Part shown: one piece after another, positions 33,138 through 42,232 of the stretch
Layout of the letters: each line of letters opens with the position of its first letter
How positions within the stretch are numbered: position 1 is the stretch's first letter
DNA from: Acidobacteriota bacterium
Lineage (GTDB): Bacteria; Acidobacteriota; Thermoanaerobaculia; Multivoradales; JAGPDF01
Length of the DNA stretch: 64,000 bases
Direction: 5' to 3'
Assembly: GCA_014584695.1 (NCBI GenBank)
Contig: JACTMI010000020.1
Span: forward strand, 1-64,000
Made by a program: the position numbers and the translations under genes
The notes under the pieces: generated by a model
The model's database searches: none
Told to the model about the DNA's origin: nothing
The model's input: the letters and a program-made list of their open reading frames with translations, nothing else

Positions 33138-34406
33138 ATGTTCGATCTCGACCACTGGCAGGAGATCTGGGCGGCGCTGGCGAAGAACCGGCTGCGCACG
33201 CTGCTCACCGCCTTCGGGGTGTTCTGGGGCATCTTCCTGCTGGTGGTGCTGCTCGGCTCCGGCAACGGTCTGTCGAACGGCGTGACCTCCGGCTTCTCGG
33301 GCATGGCGACCAACAGCGTGTTCGTCTGGGCGATGCGCACCAGCAAGCCGTACGCCGGGCTGCCGGCCGGCCGCCGCATCGAGTTCACCGACGAAGACTG
33401 GCAAGCGCTCGCCAGCCAGCTCGACGAGGTCGAGGTGATCGCGCCGCGCCTCCAGCTCGGCGGCTGGCGCGGCGGCGCGCGCGTCTCGCGGGGGCAGCAC
33501 ACCGGCTCCTACTCGGTGACCGGCGAAGTGCCGGAGATCCAGCGCGTCCAGTCCCTGGTGGTCTCCGCCGGGCGCTTCGTCAACCAGCTCGACGTCACCG
33601 AGCGGCGCAAGGTGGCGCTGATCGGCCAGCGGGTGCGCGAGGTCTTGTTCGACCCGGGCGAGGATCCGATCGGCGGCGACATCCAGATCAACGGCGTGCA
33701 GTTCAAGGTGGTCGGCGTCTACCGCTCGCGCCAGACCGGGCGCAACGCCGACGAGGTAGCGCAGTCGGTGATCGTCCCCTTCAGCTCCTTCCAGACCGCC
33801 TTCAACGCGGTCGGCAAGGTGCACTGGTTCGCCGTCGTCGGGCAGCCGCAGGTCTCCGCCAAGGAGCTCCAGGAGAAGGTGCTCGCGCTGCTCAAGAGCC
33901 GGCACAAGATCGCCCCCGACGACCGCCGCGGCATTGGCAGCTTCAACCTGCAGGAGGAGTACGACAAGATCCAGGGGCTGTTCACGGGCATCCGGATCCT
34001 GCTCTGGATCGTCGGCTTGGGCACCCTCGCCGCCGGCGCCATCGGGGTGTCGAACATCCTGCTGATCGTGGTGCGGGAGCGGACCAAGGAGCTGGGCATC
34101 CGGCGCGCCGTCGGCGCGACACCCTGGTCGGTGCGCGGCCAGATCCTGTTCGAGGCGATTCTCCTGACCTCGGTCGCCGGCCTCGCCGGGCTGGTCGCCG
34201 GCGTCGCGCTGCTCGAGGTGATCGCCGCCCTGATCCCGCCCGCCGCCGCCGGCAGCCAGCCGAGCATGTTCCAGGCGCCGGGCATCGACGCCGGCGCGGG
34301 CCTGCTGGCGCTCGCGGTGCTGATCGTCTCCGGCGCCGTCGCCGGCCTGCTGCCCGCCCAGCGCGCGGTCTCGATCCACCCCGTCGAGGCGCTGCGCGCC
34401 GACTGA
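33138..34406 (+). CDS. MacB-like ABC transporter permease 2
   Basis: 422 residues, collinear with the preceding permease and starting 10 bases after it. It has the same layout: an N-terminal helix (LRTLLTAFGVFWGIFLLVVLLG), a periplasmic domain and C-terminal GVSNILLIVVRERTKELGIRRAVGATP, ending RAVSIHPVEALRAD. The paralogue pair probably arose by duplication and forms one transporter with the ATPase at 31173. The substrate is unknown; peptides, lipids or siderophore-like molecules are typical. Confidence 0.9.
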   Translation: MFDLDHWQEIWAALAKNRLRTLLTAFGVFWGIFLLVVLLGSGNGLSNGVTSGFSGMATNSVFVWAMRTSKPYAGLPAGRRIEFTDEDWQALASQLDEVEVIAPRLQLGGWRGGARVSRGQHTGSYSVTGEVPEIQRVQSLVVSAGRFVNQLDVTERRKVALIGQRVREVLFDPGEDPIGGDIQINGVQFKVVGVYRSRQTGRNADEVAQSVIVPFSSFQTAFNAVGKVHWFAVVGQPQVSAKELQEKVLALLKSRHKIAPDDRRGIGSFNLQEEYDKIQGLFTGIRILLWIVGLGTLAAGAIGVSNILLIVVRERTKELGIRRAVGATPWSVRGQILFEAILLTSVAGLAGLVAGVALLEVIAALIPPAAAGSQPSMFQAPGIDAGAGLLALAVLIVSGAVAGLLPAQRAVSIHPVEALRAD

Positions 34407-34435
34407 TCTCCGTACCCGGAGGGAGAGCTCTCGCG

Positions 34436-35569
34436 ATGAAGAAGCTGTTCGGAATCCTGCTCGCGATTCTGTTCGTCGGCGCCGTCGTCGGCACCGGCGT
34501 GCTGCTGTTCAAGAAGTCGCAGCGCCAGCCAGTCGTCTACGCGACCGCCCAGCCGGCGCGCGCCACCATCGTGCGCAAGACGGTCGCCACCGGCTCGGTG
34601 GTGCCGCGCAAGGAGGTGGCGATCAAGCCGCTGGTCTCCGGCATCATCGAGGAGCTGCACGTCGAGCCGGGTCAGCGGATCGAGCGCGGGCAGCTGATCG
34701 CCAAGGTGCGCGTGATCCCGAACATGGTGCAGCTGTCGAGCGCCGAGTCGCGCGTCAACAAGGCCGGCATCGCGCTCGCCGACGCCGAGCGCGAGCTCGA
34801 GCGGCGCCGGCGGCTGTTCGCCGACGGCACGATTCCCGAGGCCGAGCTGCAGGCGGCGGAGATCGCCTGGCAGCAGGCCAGCGAGGAACTCGCCGCGGCC
34901 AGGGACAACCTCGACATCGTCCGCCGCGGCACCAGCGACCGCGTCGCCTCGTCGTCGACCACGCTGGTGCGCGCGACCATCGGCGGCACGGTGCTCGAGG
35001 TGCCGGTCGAGCAGGGCAACTCGGTCATCGAGGCGAACAACTTCAACGACGGCACCACCATCGCGACCGTCGCCGACCTGGGCGACATGGTGTTCAAGGG
35101 CAAGGTCGACGAGTCGGAAGTGGGCAAGATCCGCCCCGGCATGGCGCTGGTGCTGACCGTCGGCGCGCTGCCCGACGCGCGGCTCGCCGCGACGCTCGAG
35201 CACATCGCTCCCAAGGGCGTGAAGGAGGAGGGGGCGATCCAGTTCGAGATTCGCGCCGCGCTCGCCGACCCGGGGGACCTGACGATCCGGGCCAACTACA
35301 GCGCCAACGCCGACATCGTGCTCGACAAGCGCGAGGACGTGCTGGCGATCGACGAGGGGCTGCTCCAGTTCGGCTTGGACGGCAAGCCGTTCGTCGAGGT
35401 CCAGACCGCGCCGCAGGTGTTCGAGCGCCGGGAGGTGGTGACCGGCCTGTCGGACGGCCTGCGGATCGAGATCGTCTCCGGCGTCGCCGAGGGCGACGAG
35501 CTCAAGAACCCCAATCCGGATCTGGTCGCCGGACCCGGCGCCGGCCGGCCGCCCGCGCGCCGCGGCTGA
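34436..35569 (+). CDS. MacA-like periplasmic adaptor
   Basis: 377 residues with GGAGGGAG before the ATG. An N-terminal anchor helix (LFGILLAILFVGAVVGTGVLLF) is followed by the lipoyl/barrel-sandwich halves (VVPRKEVAIKPLVSGIIEEL and TIGGTVLEVPVEQGNSV) around a helical hairpin (ESRVNKAGIALADAERELER in part). Beta-barrel and membrane-proximal domains follow, and the end is Pro/Arg-rich. It links the MacB-like permeases to an outer-membrane channel; no TolC gene is in this operon. Confidence 0.88.
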   Translation: MKKLFGILLAILFVGAVVGTGVLLFKKSQRQPVVYATAQPARATIVRKTVATGSVVPRKEVAIKPLVSGIIEELHVEPGQRIERGQLIAKVRVIPNMVQLSSAESRVNKAGIALADAERELERRRRLFADGTIPEAELQAAEIAWQQASEELAAARDNLDIVRRGTSDRVASSSTTLVRATIGGTVLEVPVEQGNSVIEANNFNDGTTIATVADLGDMVFKGKVDESEVGKIRPGMALVLTVGALPDARLAATLEHIAPKGVKEEGAIQFEIRAALADPGDLTIRANYSANADIVLDKREDVLAIDEGLLQFGLDGKPFVEVQTAPQVFERREVVTGLSDGLRIEIVSGVAEGDELKNPNPDLVAGPGAGRPPARRG

Positions 35570-35611
35570 GCCGCGCTCGCTCGCGCCCCGGCGGTCGGAT
35601 GAGCGCGCGGA

Positions 35612-36760
35612 TCAGCTGGCGGCGGCGCCGGCGAGCGGGACCAGGGCCGGGTGGACGATCCGGCCGTCGCGCGTTGCCAGCGTGCCGTCGATGACGTCGT
35701 CGCCCTGCGGCAGCGCGAAGGCCTTGGTCTTCTTGTCGACGCAGAGCATCAAGAGCGCCAGCAGGTTGCGCGAGTAGAGCAGGCTCGAGTCCGAGGCGAG
35801 CTCGGCCGCGAGGTTGAGCGGCCCGAGGATGGTGACGTCGCCGTGGACCACTTCCTCCCCCGGGCGGGTCAACTCGCAGTTGCCCCCCTGCCCGGCGGCG
35901 ATGTCGACCACCACCGCGCCGGGCTTCATCCCCTCGACCATGGCGCGGGTGAGCAGCGTCGGCGCCTTCTTGCCCGGCACCTGCGCGGTGGTAATGACGA
36001 CGTCGGCGAGCGCGATGCGGGCGGAGAGGATTTCGCGCTGCTTGGCCAGGAACTCCGGCGGCAGCTCCTTGGCGTAGCCGCCCTGGCCCTCGCCGCTCGG
36101 CAGCTCCGGCAAGTCGATGAAGCGGCCGCCGAGCGACTCGACCTGCTCCTTGACCGCCGGGCGGACGTCGGAGACCTCGACGATCGCGCCCAGCCGCTTG
36201 GCGGTGGCGAGCGCCTGCAGGCCGGCGACACCGGCGCCCAGGATCACCACCCGCGACGGCTGGATGGTGCCGGCCGCCGTCATCAGCAGCGGGAAGTGCT
36301 TGCCCAGCCGGTCGGCAGCGCGCAGCACGGACTTGTAGCCGGCGATCGAGGCCTGCGAGGAGAGGACGTCCATCGACTGCGCGCGGGTGGTGCGGGGCAC
36401 CAGCTCCATGGCGAACGCGGCGACGCCGCGCGCGGCCAGCCGGCCGATCCGCTCGAGGTTCCGGTAGGGGTCGAGCAGGGCGAACAGCAGCGCTCCCGAC
36501 TTCGGCAGCTCCGCCTCCGCGGCGTTCGGGGGCTGCACCTTGAAGATCACATCGGCCGCCCGCCAGGCGCTCTCGGGCGCGTCGACCAGGCGCGCGCCGG
36601 CGCCCTCGTAGGCGGCGTCCAGGAAGCCGGCGGCCCCGCCGGCGCCGCGCTCGACCTCGACCGCGAAGCCGGCGGCGGCGAGCTTCTTGACCGTCTCCGG
36701 GGTCGCCGCCACGCGGCGCTCGCCCGGCTGGGTTTCCTTCGGCACGAAGAGAGTGGGCAT
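35612..36760 (-). CDS. pntA: NAD(P) transhydrogenase alpha subunit, part 1 (PntAA)
   Basis: 382 residues from ATG 36760. The N-terminus LFVPKETQPGERRVAATPETV, the mobile-loop motif TRAQSMDVLSSQASIAGYKS (Arg-Ala-Gln-Ser-Met-Asp about 126-131) and the nucleotide-binding loop ILGAGVAGLQALATAKRLGA match the NAD(H)-binding domain I of proton-translocating transhydrogenase, not alanine dehydrogenase. Normally pntAB and pntB follow, but downstream is the end of the convergent macA-like gene, so the membrane subunits are missing here. Confidence 0.88.
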   Translation of the reverse strand: MPTLFVPKETQPGERRVAATPETVKKLAAAGFAVEVERGAGGAAGFLDAAYEGAGARLVDAPESAWRAADVIFKVQPPNAAEAELPKSGALLFALLDPYRNLERIGRLAARGVAAFAMELVPRTTRAQSMDVLSSQASIAGYKSVLRAADRLGKHFPLLMTAAGTIQPSRVVILGAGVAGLQALATAKRLGAIVEVSDVRPAVKEQVESLGGRFIDLPELPSGEGQGGYAKELPPEFLAKQREILSARIALADVVITTAQVPGKKAPTLLTRAMVEGMKPGAVVVDIAAGQGGNCELTRPGEEVVHGDVTILGPLNLAAELASDSSLLYSRNLLALLMLCVDKKTKAFALPQGDDVIDGTLATRDGRIVHPALVPLAGAAAS

Positions 36761-36853
36761 GAGAGTTCCTGTTCCGCTCCTGATCCGGGCGGCCATGGTA
36801 CCGGGGGGCTCGCCGCGGCTGCAACCGCGCCTAGAATCCCCCCGGAGGCCGAG

Positions 36854-38296
36854 ATGACCCGATTTTCGCTGCCGCTCGTCACGCTGCTCGTCGCGCTGCC
36901 GGCCGTCGCTGGCTCGCTCGCGGCGACCTCGCCGCCGCTGTCGATCCACGATCCGACCGGCTACGCGCTCGTCTGGAGCGAGCCGGGCGTCGAGCGGACG
37001 ATAGCGCGGGAGGACTTGGTCTTCGGCCGCCCCGCGGGGCGGGATCTGCGCCTCGACCTGGTCGCTCCGGCGGGTCTCGCGCCCGGCGAGCTGCGCCCCG
37101 CGGTCGTCTTTCTCTCCGGCCTGGGCGACGCCGGCGAGAAGCGCCCGCTGCGCCGCTGGGAGATCTACCGGAGCTGGATGCGCACGCTGGCGGCGCGCGG
37201 CTACGTCGCGGTGATGGGGGAGTCGGACCGCGAGGATGTCGCGGGCAGCCTCACCGCGCTGTTCGAGCACCTCTCGGCGCACGGCCGGGAGCTCGGCATC
37301 GACACGACGCGGTTGGGCGTCTACGCCTGCTCGGCCAACGTGACCGCCGCGCTCCCCTTCCTGATGTCGGACGCCGCCGCCGCGCCGGTGCGCGCCGCGG
37401 TGATCTTCTACGGCGCCGGCGAGATCGCGACCTTCCGCAGGGACCTGCCCGTCCTGCTGGCGATCGCCGGCCGGGACACGGCCGCGCTGCTCGAGCGGGA
37501 GCGCCAGTTGGCGGCGGATGCCGCCGCGGCCGGAGCGCCTTGGACTTTGGTCCACGCGCCGGAGCTGCCGCACGCCTTCGACCTGGTCGACCCGAGCTCG
37601 GAGAGCCGGGCGGTGATCGGCCAGGCGCTGGCGTTCTGGGATGGCCACCTCGGCCGGACGGCCGAGCCGGCGCCGCTCGACCCGGAGCGCTCGGCGGCGC
37701 GGCAGGCGCTCGCCGACCTCTACGGCCAGCGCTTCGAGGCGGCCCACGAGTACCTGAATCAGATCGCCGACGGCGAGGCGCGCCGCGACGGCCAGCTCTG
37801 GCGCAACTTGGCGTGGGCGCGCCAGGCGATGGGCTCCTCCGTCGGCGCGATGCTGGCGCTCGAGCAGGCGGTCGAGGCCGAGCCGGACGATCTCGATCAG
37901 CGCCGCGGCTTCGCCAAGCTCGCCGGCCGGCTCGCCGGCTGGACTCAAGTCGATGATGCCCTGAGCCCGGTCGAGACGAGCGCCGAGCTCGACGCCGTCG
38001 ATCTCGGCCTGCTCGGTTTGGCGCGGCTCCATCTCGGCCGCCCCGAAGCCGCCGTTGCGCCCCTCGAGCGCGCGGTCGCCGCCGGTGGCGAAGCGGGGAG
38101 CCACTACAACCTGGCCTGCGCCCTCGCCCGGACCGACCGCGTCGACGAGGCCTTCCGCGCCCTCGAAGGAGCCCTCGCCGCCGGCTTCGCCGACGCCGCC
38201 GCGCTCGCCTCCGACCCCGACCTCGCCAACCTGCGCGGCGACCCCCGGTTCGCCCCGCTCGCGGCGCGTCTCGACGCGGCACCGCCCAGCGAATGA
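36854..38296 (+). CDS. secreted alpha/beta-hydrolase-like protein with C-terminal TPRs
   Basis: 480 residues from ATG 36854, with CGGAGG upstream. After a signal peptide (LVTLLVALPAVAGSLAA), the first 270 residues read as a dienelactone hydrolase-like fold (AVVFLSGLGD oxyanion region, GVYACSANVTAALPFLM nucleophile elbow, PVLLAIAGRDTAA, ELPHAFDLVD with the likely catalytic His). The elbow C-S-A-N lacks the usual G-x-S-x-G glycines. The C-terminal 200 residues are TPR-like (LGRPEAAVAPLERAVAAGGE, SHYNLACALARTDRVDEAFR). Substrate unknown. It is divergent from pntA. Confidence 0.7.
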   Translation: MTRFSLPLVTLLVALPAVAGSLAATSPPLSIHDPTGYALVWSEPGVERTIAREDLVFGRPAGRDLRLDLVAPAGLAPGELRPAVVFLSGLGDAGEKRPLRRWEIYRSWMRTLAARGYVAVMGESDREDVAGSLTALFEHLSAHGRELGIDTTRLGVYACSANVTAALPFLMSDAAAAPVRAAVIFYGAGEIATFRRDLPVLLAIAGRDTAALLERERQLAADAAAAGAPWTLVHAPELPHAFDLVDPSSESRAVIGQALAFWDGHLGRTAEPAPLDPERSAARQALADLYGQRFEAAHEYLNQIADGEARRDGQLWRNLAWARQAMGSSVGAMLALEQAVEAEPDDLDQRRGFAKLAGRLAGWTQVDDALSPVETSAELDAVDLGLLGLARLHLGRPEAAVAPLERAVAAGGEAGSHYNLACALARTDRVDEAFRALEGALAAGFADAAALASDPDLANLRGDPRFAPLAARLDAAPPSE

Positions 38297-38303
38297 CGGC
38301 GCG

Positions 38304-39860
38304 TCAGCCCGCCGCGTGTTCGGGGCGGGCGAGGTCGAGGATGGTCTTGACCGGGGCGAAGAGCGGGCCGGGGATCTCGACGAAGACGGTCAGCCAGCCG
38401 GCCATGGCGCCGTTCCAGAGGCCGGGGCGCTCGAGCACCACGAGCTCGCGGCCGCCCTCGTTCTTGCGCGCGACGAAGGCGGTGTCGGGGTCGACCCAGC
38501 GGCCGAGCTCTCGTGGATCGCCCCGGCGATCGCGCAGGGCGACCGCCAACTGCACCGGGTTGAAGTGGGTCGAGGCGGACCAGATTTCCAGCTGCCGGGC
38601 ATCGTCCGCGGCGACTTGCGAGGCCTCGACGATCTGAGGTGTCGTCCGGCCATCTGCGCCCCTCACCCAGAAGGGGCCGCCGCCCGGCTCGCCGGTGTTG
38701 GGGACGACGCCGGCGACTCGGAGCGGACGGTCGAGCAGGTCGCGCGCGGCGAGAGCTCTCGCGGCGAGACGGGGATCCTCGGATACCGCCGCTTCACGGC
38801 CAAACGTCGCGCGCGCGAAATCGAGCGCCTGATCGACGAGCGTCGGGTCGCCCGGCGCCGCGTCGAGCGCCGCCAGCAGCTCGTGGCACCGCGCCTCGAG
38901 CTCGAGCAGGCGACCGACGAGGATGCTCTGCCAGCGCGCCACCTCGGCGTGCCGGGCGCCGGGCAGGACGTTGTCGATGTTCTTGACCAGGACCAGGTCG
39001 CCGGCCGAGCGCTCGAGATTGCCGAGCAGCGCGCCGTGGCCACCCGGGCGCAGCAGCAGCGAGCCGTCCTCGCGGCGGGCGGGGCGACCGTCCCGCGTGT
39101 CGAGCGCCAGCGTGTCGGTGGCCGGGTCCTGCGTCGAGAAGCGGACCTCGAGGCGGTCGCCGCCGGGCAGGCGAGCGCGCGCGGCGTCGAGCGCCCGCTC
39201 GAAGGCCTCGAGGCTCTCCGACGCCACGGTGAAGTGGAAGCGGGCGGTGCCGGTGGCGTCGGCGAGATAGGCGAGCCCCTCCCGGAGCTGCTCCTCGAAG
39301 GCCGTCCACAGCTCGTCGCCGGCGGCGTGGAAGGGGAGCAGCGCCTTGGGCCGCCGCGCCGTCTCGAGCACCGCGGCGAGGAGCGGGCGGACCGGCTCGC
39401 CGAGAGCTCGCCGGCCGAGCTCCTCGACCGAGACCCCGCGGGCGGCCGCGAGCGGCCGGGCGAGCGCCAGGCGCGGCAGGATCTCCAGGAAGCGCGCGGC
39501 GGCGGCGGCGGCAGCGTCGCCGGTCGCCGCTGCGGTGGCGAGCTCGGCGGGGGTCGGAGAACCACCCCGCTCGACCACGGCCGCGAGCGCGGCGAACATC
39601 CGCGTCGCCGCCCCGGAAGCGGGGACGAGCTTCGACAGGCGGCCGGCTCGCCGCGCGCTCTCGGCGCGCTGCGCGAGCCCCTCGGCGCGGGCGGGGGTCA
39701 GCCGCTCGATGCCGTCGCCGACCGTCGCCGGGCGGTCGAGCCGGACGGGCCGGGCCGGCGCGGCCAGCCGCGCCAGCTGGCGCCGGATCTCCTCGGCGTC
39801 GAGGCCGCGGCGCGCGAGCCGCGCCAGGTCGCGGTCGGTGAGGGCGGCGAGCGGGTCCAT
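38304..39860 (-). CDS. DUF4301 family protein
   Basis: 518 residues from ATG 39860. Blocks SKLVPASGAATRMFAAL, LPFHAAGDELWTAFEEQ, RFSTQDPATDTLALD, RPGGHGALLGNLE, DLVLVKNIDNVLPG and VRGADGRTTPQIVEASQV match DUF4301. The G-G-H-G-A-L-L and K-N-I-D-N blocks resemble sugar-nucleotidyltransferase active sites, and the fold is probably of that type. The activity is not known. It is eight bases downstream of rfbC on the same strand, which supports a role with sugar nucleotides or surface glycans. Confidence 0.8.
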   Translation of the reverse strand: MDPLAALTDRDLARLARRGLDAEEIRRQLARLAAPARPVRLDRPATVGDGIERLTPARAEGLAQRAESARRAGRLSKLVPASGAATRMFAALAAVVERGGSPTPAELATAAATGDAAAAAAARFLEILPRLALARPLAAARGVSVEELGRRALGEPVRPLLAAVLETARRPKALLPFHAAGDELWTAFEEQLREGLAYLADATGTARFHFTVASESLEAFERALDAARARLPGGDRLEVRFSTQDPATDTLALDTRDGRPARREDGSLLLRPGGHGALLGNLERSAGDLVLVKNIDNVLPGARHAEVARWQSILVGRLLELEARCHELLAALDAAPGDPTLVDQALDFARATFGREAAVSEDPRLAARALAARDLLDRPLRVAGVVPNTGEPGGGPFWVRGADGRTTPQIVEASQVAADDARQLEIWSASTHFNPVQLAVALRDRRGDPRELGRWVDPDTAFVARKNEGGRELVVLERPGLWNGAMAGWLTVFVEIPGPLFAPVKTILDLARPEHAAG

Positions 39861-39868
39861 GGCCCCGG

Positions 39869-40423
39869 CTAGCGGGCGAACCGGGGGAGCCGGTCGGCGA
39901 CCTCGGCCAGCCGTGGTGCGGCGGCGTCCTTGGCGGAGAGGACCGGCTCCTCGAGCGGCCACGCGATGCCGATCTGCGGGTCGTTCCAGGCGATGGCCTG
40001 GTCGCTCGCCGGGTCGTAGAGCGTGGTGCACTTGTACTCGACCTCGGCGTGCTCCGAGGTGACGCAGAAGCCGTGCGCGAAACCGGGCGGCACCCAGAGC
40101 TGGTGGAAGTTCTCGGCGGAGAGCGCCGCGCCCACCCAGCGGCCGAAAGTCGGCGAGCCACGGCGGACGTCGACGGCGACGTCGAAGATCTCGCCGGCGA
40201 TGCAGCGGACCAGCTTGCCCTGCGGCGCCGTGAGCTGGAGGTGCAGACCGCGCAGCGTGCCGCGCCGCGAGCGCGAGTGATTGTCCTGGACGAAAGCGAG
40301 CGGCAGCCCCTGGGCCTCGAACTTGCCGGCGTGGAAGACCTCGAGAAAGAAGCCGCGCTCGTCGCGATGCAGGTGGGGCTCGACGCGCAGGACGCCGGGC
40401 AGCTCGGTCGGCAGGAGCTTCAC
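39869..40423 (-). CDS. rfbC: dTDP-4-dehydrorhamnose 3,5-epimerase
   Basis: 184 residues. Motifs [65 protein letters not shown] and YKCTTLYDP are typical of RmlC. The catalytic base is the His in RGLHLQ. It acts in the third step of dTDP-L-rhamnose synthesis for surface polysaccharide. It overlaps the upstream rfbA by four bases. rfbB and rfbD are not in the window. Confidence 0.95.
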   Translation of the reverse strand: MKLLPTELPGVLRVEPHLHRDERGFFLEVFHAGKFEAQGLPLAFVQDNHSRSRRGTLRGLHLQLTAPQGKLVRCIAGEIFDVAVDVRRGSPTFGRWVGAALSAENFHQLWVPPGFAHGFCVTSEHAEVEYKCTTLYDPASDQAIAWNDPQIGIAWPLEEPVLSAKDAAAPRLAEVADRLPRFAR

Positions 40424-41298
40424 GGTGCCGCCCCCTCGGCGACGATCTGGCGCAGGTAGTCGGCGTACTCGGTCCGTCCGAGCTCGGCGGCCAGGCGGCC
40501 CACCTGGTCGGCCGTCAGCCAGCCCAACCGGTAGGCGATCTCCTCGAGGCAGGCGACCTTGAGGCCTTGCCGCTGTTCGACCGCGGCGATGAACTCGCCG
40601 GCCTGGAGCAGCGACTCGTGGGTGCCGGTGTCGAGCCAGGCGATGCCGCGGCCGAGCACCTGGACGTGGAGATCGCCCGCGGCGAGGTAGGCGCGGTTGA
40701 CGTCGGTGATCTCGAGCTCGCCGCGCGGCGACGGCGCGAGGCCGGCGGCGATGTCGAGCACCCGGTTGTCGTAGCAGTAGAGGCCGGTGACCGCGAACGG
40801 CGAGCGCGGGCGCGCCGGCTTCTCCTCGATCGACAGGGCGCGGCCCTCGGCGTCGAGCTCGACCACGCCGTAGCGCTCCGGGTCGCGCACCCGGTAGGCG
40901 AAGACGGTGGCGCCCCGGTCGCGCGCGGCGGCGCGCGCCAAGTCCTCGGGAAAACCGTGGCCGTAGAAGATGTTGTCGCCGAGCGCGAGGGCCACGCGCT
41001 CGCGGCCGACGAAGTCGCGGCCGATCAGGAACGCCTGGGCGAGGCCGCCGGGATGGGGTTGGGCGGCGTAGGCGAGCGAGAGGCCGAACTGCGTGCCGTC
41101 GCCCAGCAGGCGCTCGAACGAGGGCAGGTCCTGCGGCGTCGAGATGAGCAGGATCTCGCGGATGCCGGCGAGCATCAGGCTCGACAGCGGGTAGTAGACC
41201 ATCGGCTTGTCGTAGACCGGCAGCAGCTGTTTGCTCACCCCGCGGGTGACCGGATAGAGCCGGGTGCCGGAGCCGCCGGCGAGCACGATTCCTTTCAT
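40420..41298 (-). CDS. rfbA: glucose-1-phosphate thymidylyltransferase
   Basis: 292 residues from ATG 41298, with GGAG just upstream. The start [18 protein letters not shown] and the blocks [52 protein letters not shown] and [10 protein letters not shown] identify RmlA. It makes dTDP-glucose from glucose-1-phosphate and dTTP, the first step towards dTDP-rhamnose. It is followed by rfbC with an ATGA overlap and then DUF4301. Confidence 0.96.
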   Translation of the reverse strand: MKGIVLAGGSGTRLYPVTRGVSKQLLPVYDKPMVYYPLSSLMLAGIREILLISTPQDLPSFERLLGDGTQFGLSLAYAAQPHPGGLAQAFLIGRDFVGRERVALALGDNIFYGHGFPEDLARAAARDRGATVFAYRVRDPERYGVVELDAEGRALSIEEKPARPRSPFAVTGLYCYDNRVLDIAAGLAPSPRGELEITDVNRAYLAAGDLHVQVLGRGIAWLDTGTHESLLQAGEFIAAVEQRQGLKVACLEEIAYRLGWLTADQVGRLAAELGRTEYADYLRQIVAEGAAP

Positions 41299-41422
41299 GG
41301 TCTCCTCGAGCGATCTCGGAGTCGGAGCCCGGCGCCCCGCGGCGCCGGTCGGAGGAAGCGTGAGCTTATCAACCGTGCCATAGGATGCGCGCTGCCATGG
41401 CGATTCCAGGACACGCGCGCTC

Positions 41423-42232
41423 GTGACTCCGTTCCAGGCCGTGCTGTTGGCGCTGGTGCAGGCGGCCACTGAGTTCCTGCCGGTCTCTTCCTCGGGCCAC
41501 CTGATCCTGATGCCGCGGCTGCTCGGCTGGGGCGACCAGGGGCTCGAGTTCGACATCGCGACCAACACCGGCACGCTGCTCGCGGTCCTCGCCTACTTCC
41601 GCAAGGATCTGGTCGAGATCGCGCGCGGCTGGGCGACCTCGTTCCGGCCGGGGGGCGCGGGAGCCTGCGAGCCGGCGGGGCGCCTCGGCTGGGCCCTGAT
41701 CTGGGGGACGGTGCCGGCGGGACTGGCCGGCCTGTTGATCAAGGACTGGGTCTCGACCCACGGCCGCGATCCGCGCTTGATCGCCACCACGGCGATCGTC
41801 TACGGCGTGCTGCTCGGGGTCGCCGATCGACTGGGCCCGAAGCGGCTCGGCCTCGGGGCGATCGGCAAGCGCGAGGGGCTGCTGATCGGCTGCGCCCAGG
41901 CGCTGGCGCTGGTGCCCGGCACCTCGCGCTCGGGCGTCACCATGACCGCCGCGCTGGGGCTCGGGCTCGACCGCCCGGCGGCGGCGCGCTTCGCCTTCCT
42001 GCTCTCGGTGCCGATCGGGCTGCTGGTGGGAGTCAAGCAGCTGGTCGATTTCGGCCGCGGCGAGATCGTCGGCCTGAGCGGGTCGACGATCGCCATCGGC
42101 ATCGCGGTCTCGGCGGTCGCCGGCTACGCGGTGATCGCCGCGCTGCTCGCCTGGGTGCGCACCCGGCCGCTGCTGGTCTTCGCCCTCTACCGCGTGGCGC
42201 TCGGTCTGCTGCTCTTCGCCTACTTCTCCTGA
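41423..42232 (+). CDS. uppP: undecaprenyl-diphosphatase
   Basis: 269 residues from GTG 41423, the expected family start ([13 protein letters not shown]). The two phosphatase motifs are [15 protein letters not shown] and [12 protein letters not shown]. About eight membrane segments are present. It recycles undecaprenyl diphosphate to the monophosphate carrier used for peptidoglycan and O-antigen assembly. The usual Gly before TEFLP is Ala here. It overlaps the convergent TerC gene by 13 bases. It is divergent from rfbA, with 124 bases between them. Confidence 0.95.
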   Translation: MTPFQAVLLALVQAATEFLPVSSSGHLILMPRLLGWGDQGLEFDIATNTGTLLAVLAYFRKDLVEIARGWATSFRPGGAGACEPAGRLGWALIWGTVPAGLAGLLIKDWVSTHGRDPRLIATTAIVYGVLLGVADRLGPKRLGLGAIGKREGLLIGCAQALALVPGTSRSGVTMTAALGLGLDRPAAARFAFLLSVPIGLLVGVKQLVDFGRGEIVGLSGSTIAIGIAVSAVAGYAVIAALLAWVRTRPLLVFALYRVALGLLLFAYFS

